Source: Sapria himalayana
Taxonomy: Eukaryota > Streptophyta > Magnoliopsida > Malpighiales > Rafflesiaceae
Assembly: GCA_029783825.1 (NCBI GenBank)
Contig: JAREIK010002450.1
Coordinates: 997,039 to 1,061,038, forward strand
Direction: 5' to 3'
Length of the DNA: 64,000 nt
In this document: piece by piece, positions 1 through 11,589 of the stretch
How the letters are laid out: every line of letters begins with the position of its first letter
How positions within the stretch are numbered: position 1 is the first letter of the stretch
Translations under genes and position numbers: made by a program
The notes under the pieces: generated by a model
Seen by the model: only the letters and a program-made list of their open reading frames with translations
Database searches by the model: none
Told to the model about the DNA's origin: nothing

Positions 1-289
1 TAGCTACACCATCAAAATATCTTTTCCTTCATCGGAGATCTCTAATGATTATGCTAGCTTCTCAACATATTCTTTAACTTCCTTGTTTCTTTCTTTTTTT
101 AGTCTTGCTTCAAGTATATTTGTTTCTCAGGGATTTCTTTGTTAGATGTATCAACTTTAGTGAATGTTATAGCTTCTTCTTCTATATTGGCTTGTCCCTT
201 AACTTTTTGAATCCCCAAAATTATATTATTGAGTATATTAGTTGTTTTGATTTTCTTCTTGGATCCAGAAAGTCGCAATGCTAAGTAAA

Positions 290-700
290 GTAATGACTTT
301 GTCTTGAAGTTTTTCTTTGCCCTTTCTCTTTTGTAACTTCAAAGTTGTGGCACTCTACATAGTTGTGGCTTTATATTTGAGCTTCAAATAGACTAATTCA
401 TTCTATATCACCAAAGTTGTGATATTGTGCATAGCTATGGCTTTGTCTTAAAGCTTTCCTTGGAAATTTTCATTCTATAACAACTAAGACATAGTGTTGA
501 ATATAACCGTAGCTTTGTCTTCAAGCTTTCCTTGGTCATTTTCATTTTATACCCTAAAGTAATGGCATAGGGCACAACCATAGCTTTATCTTCAAGTTTT
601 CTTGACTATTTTCATATTATAACACTAAAATCATGGTGTTGGGCACAGTTAGGACTGTGTCTTTGATTGGCTCCTATATGGTTTCTTTCTTAATCATATC
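290..700. repeat. Imperfect tandem repeat, about 70 bp period, LTR-like
   Basis: Five diverged copies of a unit with a core like AAAGTTGTGGCAC...GTTGTGGCTTT start near 343, 410, 483, 553 and 625. Each unit carries two oppositely oriented arms around a short spacer, so it can in principle fold as a hairpin. The same kind of unit occurs at 59.0-59.4 kb and 63.5-64.0 kb inside LTR-like blocks, so this is most likely the LTR side of the gypsy relic that follows. Copies differ at many positions, so the array is old. Confidence 0.55.
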
Positions 701-879
701 TTTCTCAATTGTTCCCTTAGCTTCTTTGGAGTTATCAACAAAAGATTTATCTTAGGTAGCAACTTCAAAGAATATCATGATTTCATAATAGTCATCATCT
801 TATATTTTCTCATTTTCATAACTCTAAAATAGTTCATCATAGTATTTCTCATCTTTATCACTATCATAGTTCCAAAGTT

Positions 880-1140
880 GTTCTTTAATTTCATTTCTTT
901 TATCTTCATCTGGCCAATAGTCTTCTACAAAGTTCTTCTATTAGAAATCCACTTTTTATTGCATTATAGATTAACAGAGATTGTCTATTATCCAATACCT
1001 TGTTTCATCATCAACTAGACCCAACAAGTCATTATAAAAATTAAACTTTACTTGCTCATCACCGATATAGAGACTAAACTCTCATTTCTTGATGTTGATA
1101 ATGGTTTGTTCCATTGCAAAATTGGTTGTCTGAATATTAA
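880..1140 (-). pseudogene. Ty3-gypsy polyprotein fragment, end of protease region
   Basis: Reading the minus strand from about 1120 gives a decayed stretch containing EFSLYIGDEQVKFNFYNDLL, interrupted by stops. It resembles the segment just after the aspartic protease in plant Ty3-gypsy polyproteins, where a GEL-LRVGDE-VTFNV type sequence is usual. The catalytic protease core that should lie upstream (1140-2000) is not recognisable and no reverse transcriptase follows, so this is a deleted relic. It is in the same orientation as the Gag fragment at 2.1-3.07 kb. Family assignment is by remembered motif similarity only. Confidence 0.5.
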
Positions 1141-2049
1141 TGGTACATAATTATCTCCTTTATATATAATATAATGAAATCTACTAGAAAAATAAAGATA
1201 CTCACCTTAACTAATACATCTCAATAATCCCAGCTAGACACTTAATAATCCTATCCACCAATTAAAATGAGAGAGATGTTTGAGAAATTTTACTTAGATT
1301 CAATCTTTGTGTAATTGAAAGGGGGCATCAAATTGGTGTTTAATCTCAAGTCACTCAATATTTTATGAAATATGTGATTTTCAAAAGTACAAGATATAAT
1401 AAAATATTCAAATTCATTCAATTTCATCAAAAGTTTTCTTTAAATGATTGTATTATACTTTTTGATCATATTCAATTTTGTATGTCTTTAACTTTATCTT
1501 ACTATTCATTATATATTTTATAAAACTTTATGCAGTTTGGTATTAATGTTAAGAGTATCAGGTAAATGGTATATTTACTTCAATGTTCTAGAATATATTG
1601 AAAAAATTTGTGGTGTTCATCTAATTTTCCCTTTCTAAACTATTGTGGAAATAAAAGATTCATCAAAAACTTACCCTTAGCATTATTCTGATTTATTTTT
1701 TTTATCTACATGGTCTCAGATAACCTCCATTCACTCATTCTTTTATATGTTTCCCTCATTTGCATCTTTGATTGAGATTTAGGCTTGCACATACTCTTGA
1801 GTCATGACTTTATTAGGTTTTGTAGCATCATATCCTTCATTCTTTGAGCTCTATTTAGTATGGGTAGCGGCTTCTTGGAAAACTTTAGTCTAAGTCTTGA
1901 TTTTTGGAAATGTCATGACACTATGAGCCCCAAAAGTCCTAAAATTATTTTGTTAATGTAGTACTTTTATAACTCTATTTAGTAGGAGGTATTATTTGGA
2001 TTTATTTTATTATTACTTGGTAATCCATTTCTTATTTGATTCATTCTTG

Positions 2050-3075
2050 CTTCAAGTATCCCTATTTGATTTTCTTATGTATCATTCTACTTTTTCAATT
2101 CTACTAAGATAGCATGCATACCTTCTTTCAAGTTTGTCTTCTCCCCCCTTCCCTTCTCTTCATGTTGATTGATAATTAAAGCTCGAGCTTACTTGATTAT
2201 TATAGCTCACCATATTGTTCCTAATATTTTTTAAAGATTGCATGAAATTCTGCAACCCACTCCTATAGCCTCCATATGAAAAGTTCTCATGATATATGAC
2301 ATTCAAATGGTAATGCATTGAAAGATTTTTGTTGAGTCTAAACACATACTTTTGGCTTTGAATTTGGCTAACTTTTTCCATTTGATAAATGGGATTCAAG
2401 TCTATTGATTTATGTGGATGTAAAATGACAATCTTCTAATTTATTTTTCTCTTTTCCTCTTAGGTGTCAAACTTCCTTAAAAAAACTTCCATCTTCACTT
2501 AAATTGTGGTGAACCAATCTAACTCAAATATTCATGTTTCCCTTCTCCCAAATGAATGATCCATTGAAGTTTAATAGTTATTTTTTGCTAGCTTTTAAAA
2601 CAAATAATATGTCTCCTCCAATGATTAATTCATAATCAATCTTACATGGATCATATCAACTATACATCTTATCATATAGTTTAGCCCATATAAAAAGTTT
2701 GGGCTTTGAACTACAACTTGAATCCAAGTTGAGGGCATCTCCTCAATACCTCATTAAAATGGTACCATGCATAGTATAGGGTCTCATGCTGATCTTATAA
2801 AAATTGACTTATCTTGCTTCATAATTAAAACATAATTTGAGGTAAGAAGAATTTAGTGAGAAAGTCTCTCACTAGTTCTTGTCAAGTTTCAATGGAGCCA
2901 AAAGGTATATATTGGAACCAACTTCATGCCTTAACCCTTGATGAAAAATAGAAATAAATATTTTCTTATTGTGTCGAGGCTAACTCTATTCATTTTTATG
3001 TTATCGCATATCTCCAAAAACATTATGACATGTCCATTAGGATCCTAGCTATAAGACTTATCTTTTGAAGTTCTA
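2050..3075 (-). pseudogene. Ty3-gypsy Gag (Retrotrans_gag type), decayed
   Basis: On the minus strand, pieces in shifting frames follow the order of plant gypsy Gag. FEICDNIKMNRVS lies near 2990, QELVRDFLTKFFLPQ near 2860, then HETLYYAWYHFNEVLRRCPQ and an FKAQTFYMG-type stretch near 2700. A post-Gag linker, open between 2399 and 2160, contains NVIYHENFSYGGYRSGLQNF, like the Asn/Tyr-rich linkers after Gag. There are several frameshifts and stops, so no product is expected. An LTR edge lies just beyond (about 3.59 kb), in the right place for a minus-strand element. Confidence 0.65.
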
Positions 3076-3539
3076 ATGTTATTGAACCATAGTTATAAGA
3101 CTCAGTTTTAACTCAAGGTAGTTAGTTTCTACTAGTTGCAATCAAATTCTAGAAAAAACTATTCATCATTATGAGCCTCTAATAGTCTCTCAAGGTATGG
3201 TGGTAGATGGGTTATTGGAAAACTTGTCCATTACCACCCTAGGGCTCTCTATGACTAACAGTGCCTTCTATATGCTCTTTATCATTTATTTGTAAAGAAA
3301 TTAATTTTCTAGTTCATTTGATTTCTTGGTCCGGAGATATTAGCTCAATCATAAAGCTTTGACTCATAAAGGGTGCTTAAAAAATGAAAAAAGTCAAGTA
3401 AAAATCAAAATACAACTATCCACTTTAAATAAGTTAACAATACTTAGTATTTAGATTCAAAAAGTTTTATCAAAATCAATGCATCTAAACTATTAGAAAA
3501 ATTATATTTTTATAAGTATAATTATGTCAACTTATATTG

Positions 3540-3840
3540 ACTAACCAAACTAAATAATCTTCTGCATTGGTGTCAAAAACATATTATGACTTTGTTATGC
3601 TACCTAATTTTATAGGTTAGGTGGTATCCCAAAATCTCATTAGCAATAGCATCTTATCAATAGAGGTATGCAAGTACATGGGTCATATAAGTAGATTAAA
3701 TGACTTTTGTCTAGATATTAATTTCATAGGGATTGTATTAATAGTTCGGTTATTTAATAGGAAGACAATTCAATTCTAGTAAAATAGATATTCAAATAAT
3801 GAGATCAATCATAGATTTATAGGTTTGTTCATTTAATTTA
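3540..3840 (-). repeat. LTR edge and leader of the gypsy relic, truncated
   Basis: The stretch with TATGACTTTGTTATGCTACC near 3589 and the following 200 bp are recognisably related to 57.46-57.63 kb and 62.1-62.3 kb (same order: drug of T-rich border, a CTCAT-CAAT block, then CATAGGGATTG/ATAGATATT-like block). The shared adjacent leader (ATTTAGTTTGGTTAGTCAA on the minus strand) recurs at about 62.07 kb. This suggests the LTR boundary of one family. The block ends where the microsatellite begins. No primer-binding site was confirmed. Confidence 0.45.
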
Positions 3841-3879
3841 GTAATAGTAGTAGTAGAAAAAGAAAAAGAAGAATAAAAA

Positions 3880-3910
<31 letters not shown>

Positions 3911-4790
3911 TATTATTATTATTATTATTATTATTATAAGTAGAATATGGAGAAAAAGAAAATGAAAAAAAAGATAGCTAAAAAAAATAAGAATAATAAT
4001 AATAAGGATGAGAAGAAAAGAAAAGGATGAAAAGAAGTGTAAGAAGAAATAAAAGAAAAAAAAATAAGAAGATCAAGAAGAAGAATTATAATAATAAGAA
4101 AAAGAAAAAAAATAGAAAATGAATAATAAGAAAAAAAAGAAGTTGGAGATGATTAAGAATAATAAAAATAAGAATAATAAATAAATAAATAGAATAATAA
4201 TAATAATAATAATAATAAGATACTAATGATAATGATGATGAAGTAGAAAATAAAAAATAAAAGATGAAGAATAATAAGAAAAGAAAGAATATTAAGATGA
4301 TGATATTGATGATGATAAAGTAGAATAAAATGATGATGAAGATGATAAAGATGAAATATAAAAAGATGATTATGATGATCATGATGATGATGATGATGTA
4401 GTAGAATGGGGAGGAGGAGGAAGAAGGATATAATAATAATAATATTAATAATAATAATAATAATAATAATACTACTACTACTACTACTAAAGAAAAGAAG
4501 AAAAAGATAGAGACCAACCAGAAGAAAAAGAAGAACATGTGGAAAAAGAAAATAATAATAATGATCCAGAATAAGATGATGATGATATGGAATTAGAAGA
4601 TGATAACAATGATGATGAAGAATTATTAGAAGATTATGATGCGTATGATGATGGAGAATTAGAAGAAAATGATGATGATGAAAAATCAAAAAAAGATGTT
4701 GGTGTTGATGATGATGAAAAATCAAAATAAGATGTTGATGTTGATGATGATGATGATAATTATGAAGGTAATGATGATAATAATATAGAT
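3841..4790. repeat. Compound AGA/AAT/GAT microsatellite, purine-rich on plus strand
   Basis: About 950 bp of AATAAT, AAGAAG and GATGAT triplet runs, nearly free of C on the plus strand. It continues after an inserted MITE-like element at 5.42-5.94 kb. Open frames here (poly-Phe/Ser/His/Ile on the minus strand) arise from the triplet composition and are not genes. Confidence 0.9.
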
Positions 4791-4796
4791 GTGGTT

Positions 4797-5397
4797 GGGG
4801 TGTTTCCCTAGAAATTTTTAAGATATAGAGACTAAAATTTTGATATTTTTAAAATAGTCACAAAACTAAAAATAAATTAAAAATAAGTACACCCAAATTC
4901 GTAAGTCCTAAACTACCCTTTTAACTACCCCTCGCCCCTCCCTCCTCCTCGCCCTAGCCCTCGCCCCTCTCCCCTCACCCTCGCCCACGCCCTCACCCCT
5001 CGCCCTCGCCCATCTCCCCTCGCTATTCTTCCCTCATCTCTCACCCCTTTCCCCCCGTCCATCTCTATGAGCTCCATCAAGCTTCAATGAGCTCGACGTG
5101 GTGCTCCGTCGAGCCCTTGGAGCTCGATGACGAACTCGATAGAGCTCTAGGTCGAGCTCCATCGAGCTAGACCTAGCTCGTCGTCAAGCTCTTAGTCGAG
5201 CTCCAGGAGCTCGATAAAACTTGATGCCAAACTCTTTGGAGCTCAACTGAGAGCTCCAAGAGCTCGATGGGAGAGGGCGAGGATAGTTTACGATAAACGT
5301 AATAGAGTGTACTAAATTTCAATATTTATTTTGATGTTTTTTTTTCAAACTTAAAAAGATAAATTTTTAAATCTTAAATTTTTATGGGGGAACACCC
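4797..5397. mobile_element. MITE-like element with GGGTGTT termini and GC-rich core
   Basis: The left end reads GGGGTGTTTCCCTAGAAA and the right end, reversed, GGGTGTTCCCCCATAAAA. Similarity continues inward through an A/T-rich stretch with a shared TTTAAGAT, giving imperfect inverted repeats of about 28 bp. The element interrupts the triplet microsatellite. Its centre (4920-5280) is strikingly GC-rich: runs of CGCCCT/CTCGCCC, then many GAGCTC and AGCTCGA palindromes. There is no coding capacity, and no clear target duplication, so the superfamily is undecided. Confidence 0.5.
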
Positions 5398-5886
5398 GAA
5401 AACATAATTCCCCCTAATATAGGAGAATAATATGATACTAATAATAATAACGAGTAAGAAGAATAAAAAAGATTGATAATTATGATGATGATTATAATGA
5501 TGATGATGAATATGTAGGTGATGATTATATGGTGATAATAATAGTGGAGAATGTGAAAATGATGAGAGTGATGATGATAGTGGGTAATATTAAAATGAGT
5601 ATGATCATGATGATGATAGTGGGGAATATGAAAATGATGATGATATGATGATGATATGATGATGATAAAAAGAAAAAAAAAAGATGATAATGATAATGAC
5701 ATAAATGAAGTTGAAAAAAAAATGATGATGCTGATATAGAATAAGAAGATGATGAAATTATTATCATGATATTGAATAAAAATATATTAATGATGAAAAT
5801 GTAATTATAATGGTAATTAAAATTATGATGATGATGTTGAAGAAGATTATGGTGAAAATGATAACAAGAATAATAATAATAATATA

Positions 5887-5926
<40 letters not shown>

Positions 5927-5940
5927 TGAATGTAATTTAT
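5398..5940. repeat. GAT/ATA/TTA microsatellite, right part
   Basis: Continuation of the triplet microsatellite on the far side of the MITE-like element: ATGATG runs, then ATAATA followed by a TTA run around 5880-5925. Small frames here are composition artefacts. Confidence 0.85.
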
Positions 5941-6039
5941 CATTGCCCTCAAAACTATAGCAAGAAATTACCCATTTCAAGTCCATGTCAAAATTTAAAA
6001 AATAAAAACAAAAACTAAAAATTACTATTTTCGAAAAGA

Positions 6040-6680
6040 AAATACATTATAATGATATATATATATATTACATTTATTATTTATATATGATGTTTGTATA
6101 TACAAACATTTATATAATGTTTATAATATTTATATATGCATATACAACTATTTATATGTGATAAATGAATGTTATATAATGTACAAACATTTATACATTT
6201 ATATAAAATGTTATTAAAAACATTTATAAATAAATGTTAAATATTTATAAATTTATATATAACATTATCAAAAAAAAACATTTATATATAAACATTAAAC
6301 ATTTATGTCATACAAATATTTATATAAATGCCAAACATTTATATATAAAAACAATTTATAAATGTTAGATGTTTATATGTTTACATAAATGTTTATATAT
6401 AAACATATAAATGTTTAATGTATAAATGTATAAAAATTAAACATTTATATATAAAAACAATTTATAAATGTTAGATGTTTATATGTTTACATAAATGTTT
6501 ATATATAAACATATAAATGTTTAATGTATAAATGTATAAAAATTAAACATTTATATATAAAGATTTTAGACAATGTTATACATGAATGGATAAACATATA
6601 TAAACTTTTAATTAATGTTTATATAAATGTATAACCCTTATATAAAAATGTTTGTATATGCAAACATATATAGTATATAC
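6040..6680. repeat. AT-rich array with exact 106-bp tandem duplication
   Basis: The tract is built from AAACATTTATA and TATAAATGTTT words, mutually inverted, so it is full of dyads. A 106-bp unit starting AAACATTTATATAT is present at 6333-6438 and again at 6439-6544 without any difference I can see. A third copy starts at 6545 and breaks off after about 14 bases. The identity of the two units points to a recent duplication. Confidence 0.8.
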
Positions 6681-7263
6681 TATTTTTGAAAACATTATAC
6701 CTAACATTTTTGAAAACAATGACTTTTATTTTTATTTCTTTTTAATATTAATGTGAAATGGGCAAGGTTAATTTCAAATTTCCACTTTTGAGGACTCACA
6801 AAGTAACCAAGACATAAATATTTTTTATTTTAAAATGTATATCGTAAAAAAAATGCCAAGAGCATTATTATTTTCAGTGTTGGACAATTAATCTTAGTTT
6901 TATAGAAAAATACTTTATTATCAAAAAATAAAATGTGTTAAAATAGAAATGCATCAATAAAGTTCAATTCATTAAGACTATTTGATAGTCATTGAATTAC
7001 TAAGAACTGGATAGACTACACATGTAATTATTATTGAAAAGATAATCAAATCTTTGTTGGGTTTGCTTGAGTTGGTTAGACCAGACCTTTTTTTGTTGTT
7101 TTTTTTTTTTTTTTTTTTTTTTGAAAGCATGATATGCTATAGACCAACAAAATAAAGTAAAATAAAATAATTAAAAAAAAAGTTTTGTAACAAGAACATT
7201 CTCATTTCACAAAGAGGGCACAAATGATGCCCTCTTGGATAGCAGAGCGCCCTATTCAATATT

Positions 7264-8700
7264 AAACTATTGAATATTCATATGTATTTTGGTATTATAA
7301 ATGTTGTGTAGGCATAGAATGACAAAAATTATAAATTAATTTCATGACTTTTGAATTTTGGTTAGTTTTGATAAAGAGACATAAAATTTATTAGTTTTTG
7401 AATATGTTTAGTTGAAAGGGTAGTACATGCCGTCTTGCAAAGTTTAACATTTATTCTTGACTGAAACTCTACCTAAAAGGGCATAATAATTTTTATACAT
7501 CATAAGCCTTATCAACTCGTTAGTACAATGAAATATTAAATCTATGATATAGCAACCAAGTACTCTCTTTACGCTAAGGTTAGGACCAAGTCCAATTATC
7601 ATGACTTTATATTTAATATGGTTTGATATTCTCAAGTCAGAATCATGATATTTTTACAAAGTCATATCTTTTGAGCTACAAGAAGTTGCAAAGTCAAAAC
7701 AACTCAAGCCAAAGTCATAATAAATATTCAGCACCACAACTTTTAGGACACTAAAAATTATATAAAATATTACTCAAGTATGGTAATTTACAAATATCAT
7801 AACTTTTATCCTCAAAAAAAAGTAAAATTGTGATTTTTATGCTTGAGCTAATTGCATGTGTTTTTGTATCCTTGCAGTACTATGGTAACATGATATATAA
7901 GAGAAGTAAAAGTTAGTACCATAGCTACTCACAGTTTCATAGAAACTTGAAGACATATGAATAGCAAATTTTATGTCATTTCCCATAGGCACAACCATAA
8001 GATATATAAGAGAGAGTTTCTCATTTTCGTGGTTACTTTCTAGTGCCACAGCCATATAATAATAAAGAAGGAACATCGATGTCATGGTTTTATTATAGTC
8101 TCATATCCATATATTAAAATGAAAAACCATTCACTGTGGCATGGTCATTTCTTAGTATCGTAATAATTTATTAAAAATAAGAAGACAAACATCATTTATC
8201 CACAAGCAAGGAATGGATGCACGATTTCAATGAAATCCCAAGAGTTGAGTTGAGGAGCTTGCCTCACAAACATCATTTACACTTAAATTCATCACACACA
8301 ACAGAATAACAAATTCAAACTAACTACTATTTTGAATTAATTTTGCCCAAAGTCATGTTAGTTTTTTAAAGTCATGACTTTGGTGCTATATAAATAAATA
8401 GTCCATTAGAAGTTATGTGACAAGAGTCATGATAGTTCTTCAAAACTATAACTTTAGCATTATAGAAGGATAAGTGTTATATAAACTATATGTAAAAAAA
8501 GGCAACTTTGATACAACTATGTGACTTGGATGGAGCTGCTTGCCATAATGCTGCAACATTTTATTTACAAAAAAAAAAAAACACAAATCCATATAGTCAT
8601 GACTTTCAATTACTAAGGTATGACTATAAATATCAAACCATTAAATCTTCTCCACAAAAATCACTAATTTTATAGGGACACCATAATAATTCACCTTAAA
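7264..8700 (+). repeat. Left LTR-like repeat of the 7.3-14.5 kb element
   Basis: From about 7264 the sequence follows that at 13.4-14.45 kb: a CATATGTATTTTGGT block, TGTAGGCAT, ATTTCATGACTTTTGA, the GCCGTCTTGCAAAGTTTAAC/GTCTTGTGAAGTTTCAAC block, then GTGTCATGACC-like words and TTTATTAAAAATAAG near 8170. The two blocks flank the decayed gene at 8.75-10.3 kb, as LTRs would. Divergence and indels are heavy, so exact borders are not given by the sequence. Small frames at 7444-7635 and 7837-8085 (minus) are incidental. Confidence 0.5.
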
Positions 8701-8746
8701 TTCTCAATTTATTAATTCAACAATAAAAATGAAATAATCATCAAAA

Positions 8747-10350
8747 AATGTCATGGAAATGAGCTATGAGGAGAAAGAGAAAATGGAGAAGCTTAGCACC
8801 CCAGAAATACCACCCAATATTATGGTTGGTGCCCATGAAAAATTTTATCATAGAAATCAAGCAGACATGGATGAATTCCATATTGTTTGTTTCTATCCAA
8901 AAAAAAATTTATTGGAGAGATGGGATTTAACAAATTTATTCGTCTCTTTGGGGATATTATTAGGAAAGACTGGATAATATTTTGTATGCATCGATGATGA
9001 GAGAATATTTTGATTGTGAAAGAATTTTATGCAAATTTGGAAGATCAACAAAGAAAGATATTATATGTGAGAAGCACTTTGGTTCATTTTGATAGGAAAA
9101 TCATTAATGAGTTACTTTGATTCACAAGCACAAAAATAGAGTAGATTTTAAATCTCCTTACGGACAATCAGATTTTCTAACTATCACTAAATTGTTGACA
9201 TATAGAAAGGGCACATGGAAGGTAACGTCGAAGAACACTTTTAGATATTTGATAAGGAAATAACTCATGAAGGTAAGCAAAGTTTGGTTATATTTCATAT
9301 ACTCATTTATATTACTAACTTTTCATGTTTCCATGATCATTTTAAAGAGTGAAATTTTTATTTGATACTATTTTGATGTGAAAAAGATTTTAGAAAAATC
9401 AATTCTTAGGTTTCTCAAAAATAAATTTTTTGGTCAACTAATTCATCATTTCCTTATTACTTTGTTATGTCTAGCCGAGAGAGTCCATATAGATGAATAG
9501 ATTGATACAATATATTTGATAGTATTCCCCCATGCATTGTCGGGCTTAAAAGATGAAATAAAAGAAAATAAAAAAAAAAAGAAATCAATTATTGAAGGGA
9601 AAGGACTCAAAGAAATTTGGGAAGGAGATCCATCTTTCACCATAACTAGCATACAAGAGATAAAAAGAAATGGAGGAATGCAAGAAGATAAACTATCCCT
9701 AGCAAGAAGACAAATTATACTATGTTGAGCATTTCTTATCTGCATTTGGTAGTATGTTTATAGATATTTTATGTATTATGATAAATCTACAGAGGAGCAT
9801 CAAGCAAATCAAAGAATAGTTGAAAGGAATGATTCATTCCCTACACATAAGAATATCGTAAGAAGGAAAACAAAACGTAATGTGAGAAAAGAATCTCCAT
9901 AAAAAAAATGATTTTTATTGCAACTCTAGAAAAGTTTGAAGACTAAATCTATAAACTCTTGGAGAAAAGAATGAGAGACATGGATAATGATTTAATGGGG
10001 AGTGAAAAATCATTTAGACTGCTATATGGGATCATCATGCAAATTGGAAGAAAACAATTGAGTAAAGAGACAAAGTAAATAGAAATAAAATAACATATCA
10101 ATAGTGTCAGTGAATGGAAGAATAAGAAAGTATAGTGCAAACCAAAAGAATTTGTATTTTGCAATAGGATGCTTTGAAGGTGCATTGGATTCGATAAAAT
10201 GAAAACAAGAGGTACTTTTTGAAATGTTGGAAAAGATATTGGATAAGTTATCAAGGTAGAAGGGAGATTAATAAAGGTCAATCACTTTTCCGCCACCATT
10301 TGAGCACTCAATGTTTGACTTTACCTTTAAAGAGTTTGATATAAACCATA
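8747..10350 (+). pseudogene. Decayed plant-transposon-protein gene (PF20167-like) in LARD-like element
   Basis: The plus strand gives, with several frameshifts, the run of blocks typical of the plant 'putative plant transposon protein' domain. RWDLTNLFVSLGILL is near 8918 and KDWIIFCMH near 8965. ILIVKEFYANLEDQQRKILY and VRSTLVHFDRKIINELL follow, then GTWKVTSKNTFRYLIRK near 9210 and VWLYFI. A Lys-rich open piece at 9516-9728 belongs to the middle or C-terminal part. The end (GAAGGT...GGATTC...GAGCACTCAA...TTTAAAGAG, 10180-10330) is also found on the minus strand at 60.1-60.3 kb, so both copies derive from one family. No reverse transcriptase is visible. Domain name is from memory of the family; decay is seen directly. 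Confidence 0.55.
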
Positions 10351-11342
10351 TCAACTACTATATTATTGCCTTAATTTATATTTTTATTATTTATTCTCAT
10401 ATTAAGATAATGGATCCACTATGCAAAACTAAATTGAGATGTCAGAATATTATTGTTTTTTTCATTAAGAATGAAGTTATTACTTGAAGATAAACAATTA
10501 TTTTAGTATGTGTGTTTGTTAAATATTCAAACTATCAAATATTTGTATGTATTTTGGTACTATGTGATATTATGTAGGCATGAAATAAGAGAAATTATGG
10601 ATTAATTTCATGACTTTTGAGTTTTGATGAGTTTTGATGAATAATCATGAAATTGATTGGTTTTAAATATATATACCTAAGGAGGTAGCACATAGAGTCT
10701 TGTGAAGTTTCAACATCCATTATTGGCTGAAACTATACCTAAAAGGCCATGGTAAATTTGTGTTCATCACAATCCTACTAACTCATTAGCATAATTATTT
10801 CACGATACAAAATATTATTAGTAGTTACGATATTATCATTGTTCATTGTCAAACTTATCTCATGAAATTTAAATTATTGTGACAAAATATATAGCATAGC
10901 AACTATGTATCCTACTAGTTCTCAAGGACATAGTCAAGTTGAGACATCGTGACTTTATTTTTTTAATATGGCTCAATAGTCTCAATCCAAAGCTGTCATA
11001 TTTTTACAAATATATGACTTTTAGCTATTGAAAATTACAAAGCAAAACTATTCATGCCAAAGTTGAGGTAATTATTTAGTATCATGACTTTTGGAATACT
11101 AAAAGTTATATAAGATATTAATCGAATATAGTTTCAACATCTATTATTGGCCGAAACTATACAAAAGATCATGGTAATTTTATGTGCACCCCAATACTAC
11201 CAACTCATTAACATAATTCTTTCATTGTGCAACATTTTCTTAGTAGTTACGATATTATCATTGAGTCATAGTCAAACTAATCTCATGAAAATTTAAATTA
11301 TTGTGACATAAAATATATGGCATATCAACTATGTATCCTACT

Positions 11343-11356
11343 AGTTATCAAAGACA
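11343..11356 (+). repeat. Left target-site duplication of SINE
   Basis: AGTTATCAAAGACA, identical to 11576-11589. The other 740-bp units have one uninterrupted copy of this site (for example near 13062, with small changes), showing what the empty site looked like. Confidence 0.9.
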
Positions 11357-11575
11357 TACCGAATGATGTCTTTGTCCTAGTGGCTAAGGCTGAGGTACTC
11401 CAGGGGAGGAGAAGAGGACATGGGTTCAAATCCTACACTCTGCGGATGTAGAACTGTGCCTCCCAAAAAACTCTCAAGGGACTGGGCCAATTGAGGGTTT
11501 CTAGGGTATGGGGCCGCGCAAGAGATGGGGCCAGTCACTATAAAAAGTTTACCCGAACCTTAGTTTTTTTTTTTT
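11357..11575 (+). mobile_element. tRNA-derived SINE, about 219 bp
   Basis: The insert has a tRNA-like head with an A-box candidate TGGCTAAGGCTG at 11381-11392 and a near-consensus B-box GGTTCAAATCC at 11423-11433, so it would be read by RNA polymerase III. The unrelated, more GC-rich body ends in a run of T at 11563-11575, as in plant SINEs with an oligo-T tail. It is flanked by a perfect 14-bp duplication and lies in the first 740-bp unit. The intact duplication suggests it is younger than the array. It has no coding capacity; mobilisation would have needed LINE enzymes. Confidence 0.9.
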
Positions 11576-11589
11576 AGTTATCAAAGACA
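11576..11589 (+). repeat. Right target-site duplication of SINE
   Basis: Second copy of AGTTATCAAAGACA, directly after the T-run of the SINE. Confidence 0.9.

Noticed and set aside
4086..5986. Several open frames of 60-190 codons coding poly-Phe, Ile, His or Asn
   Set aside because: They lie wholly in the triplet microsatellite; several frames are open at once and the residues only mirror the repeat.
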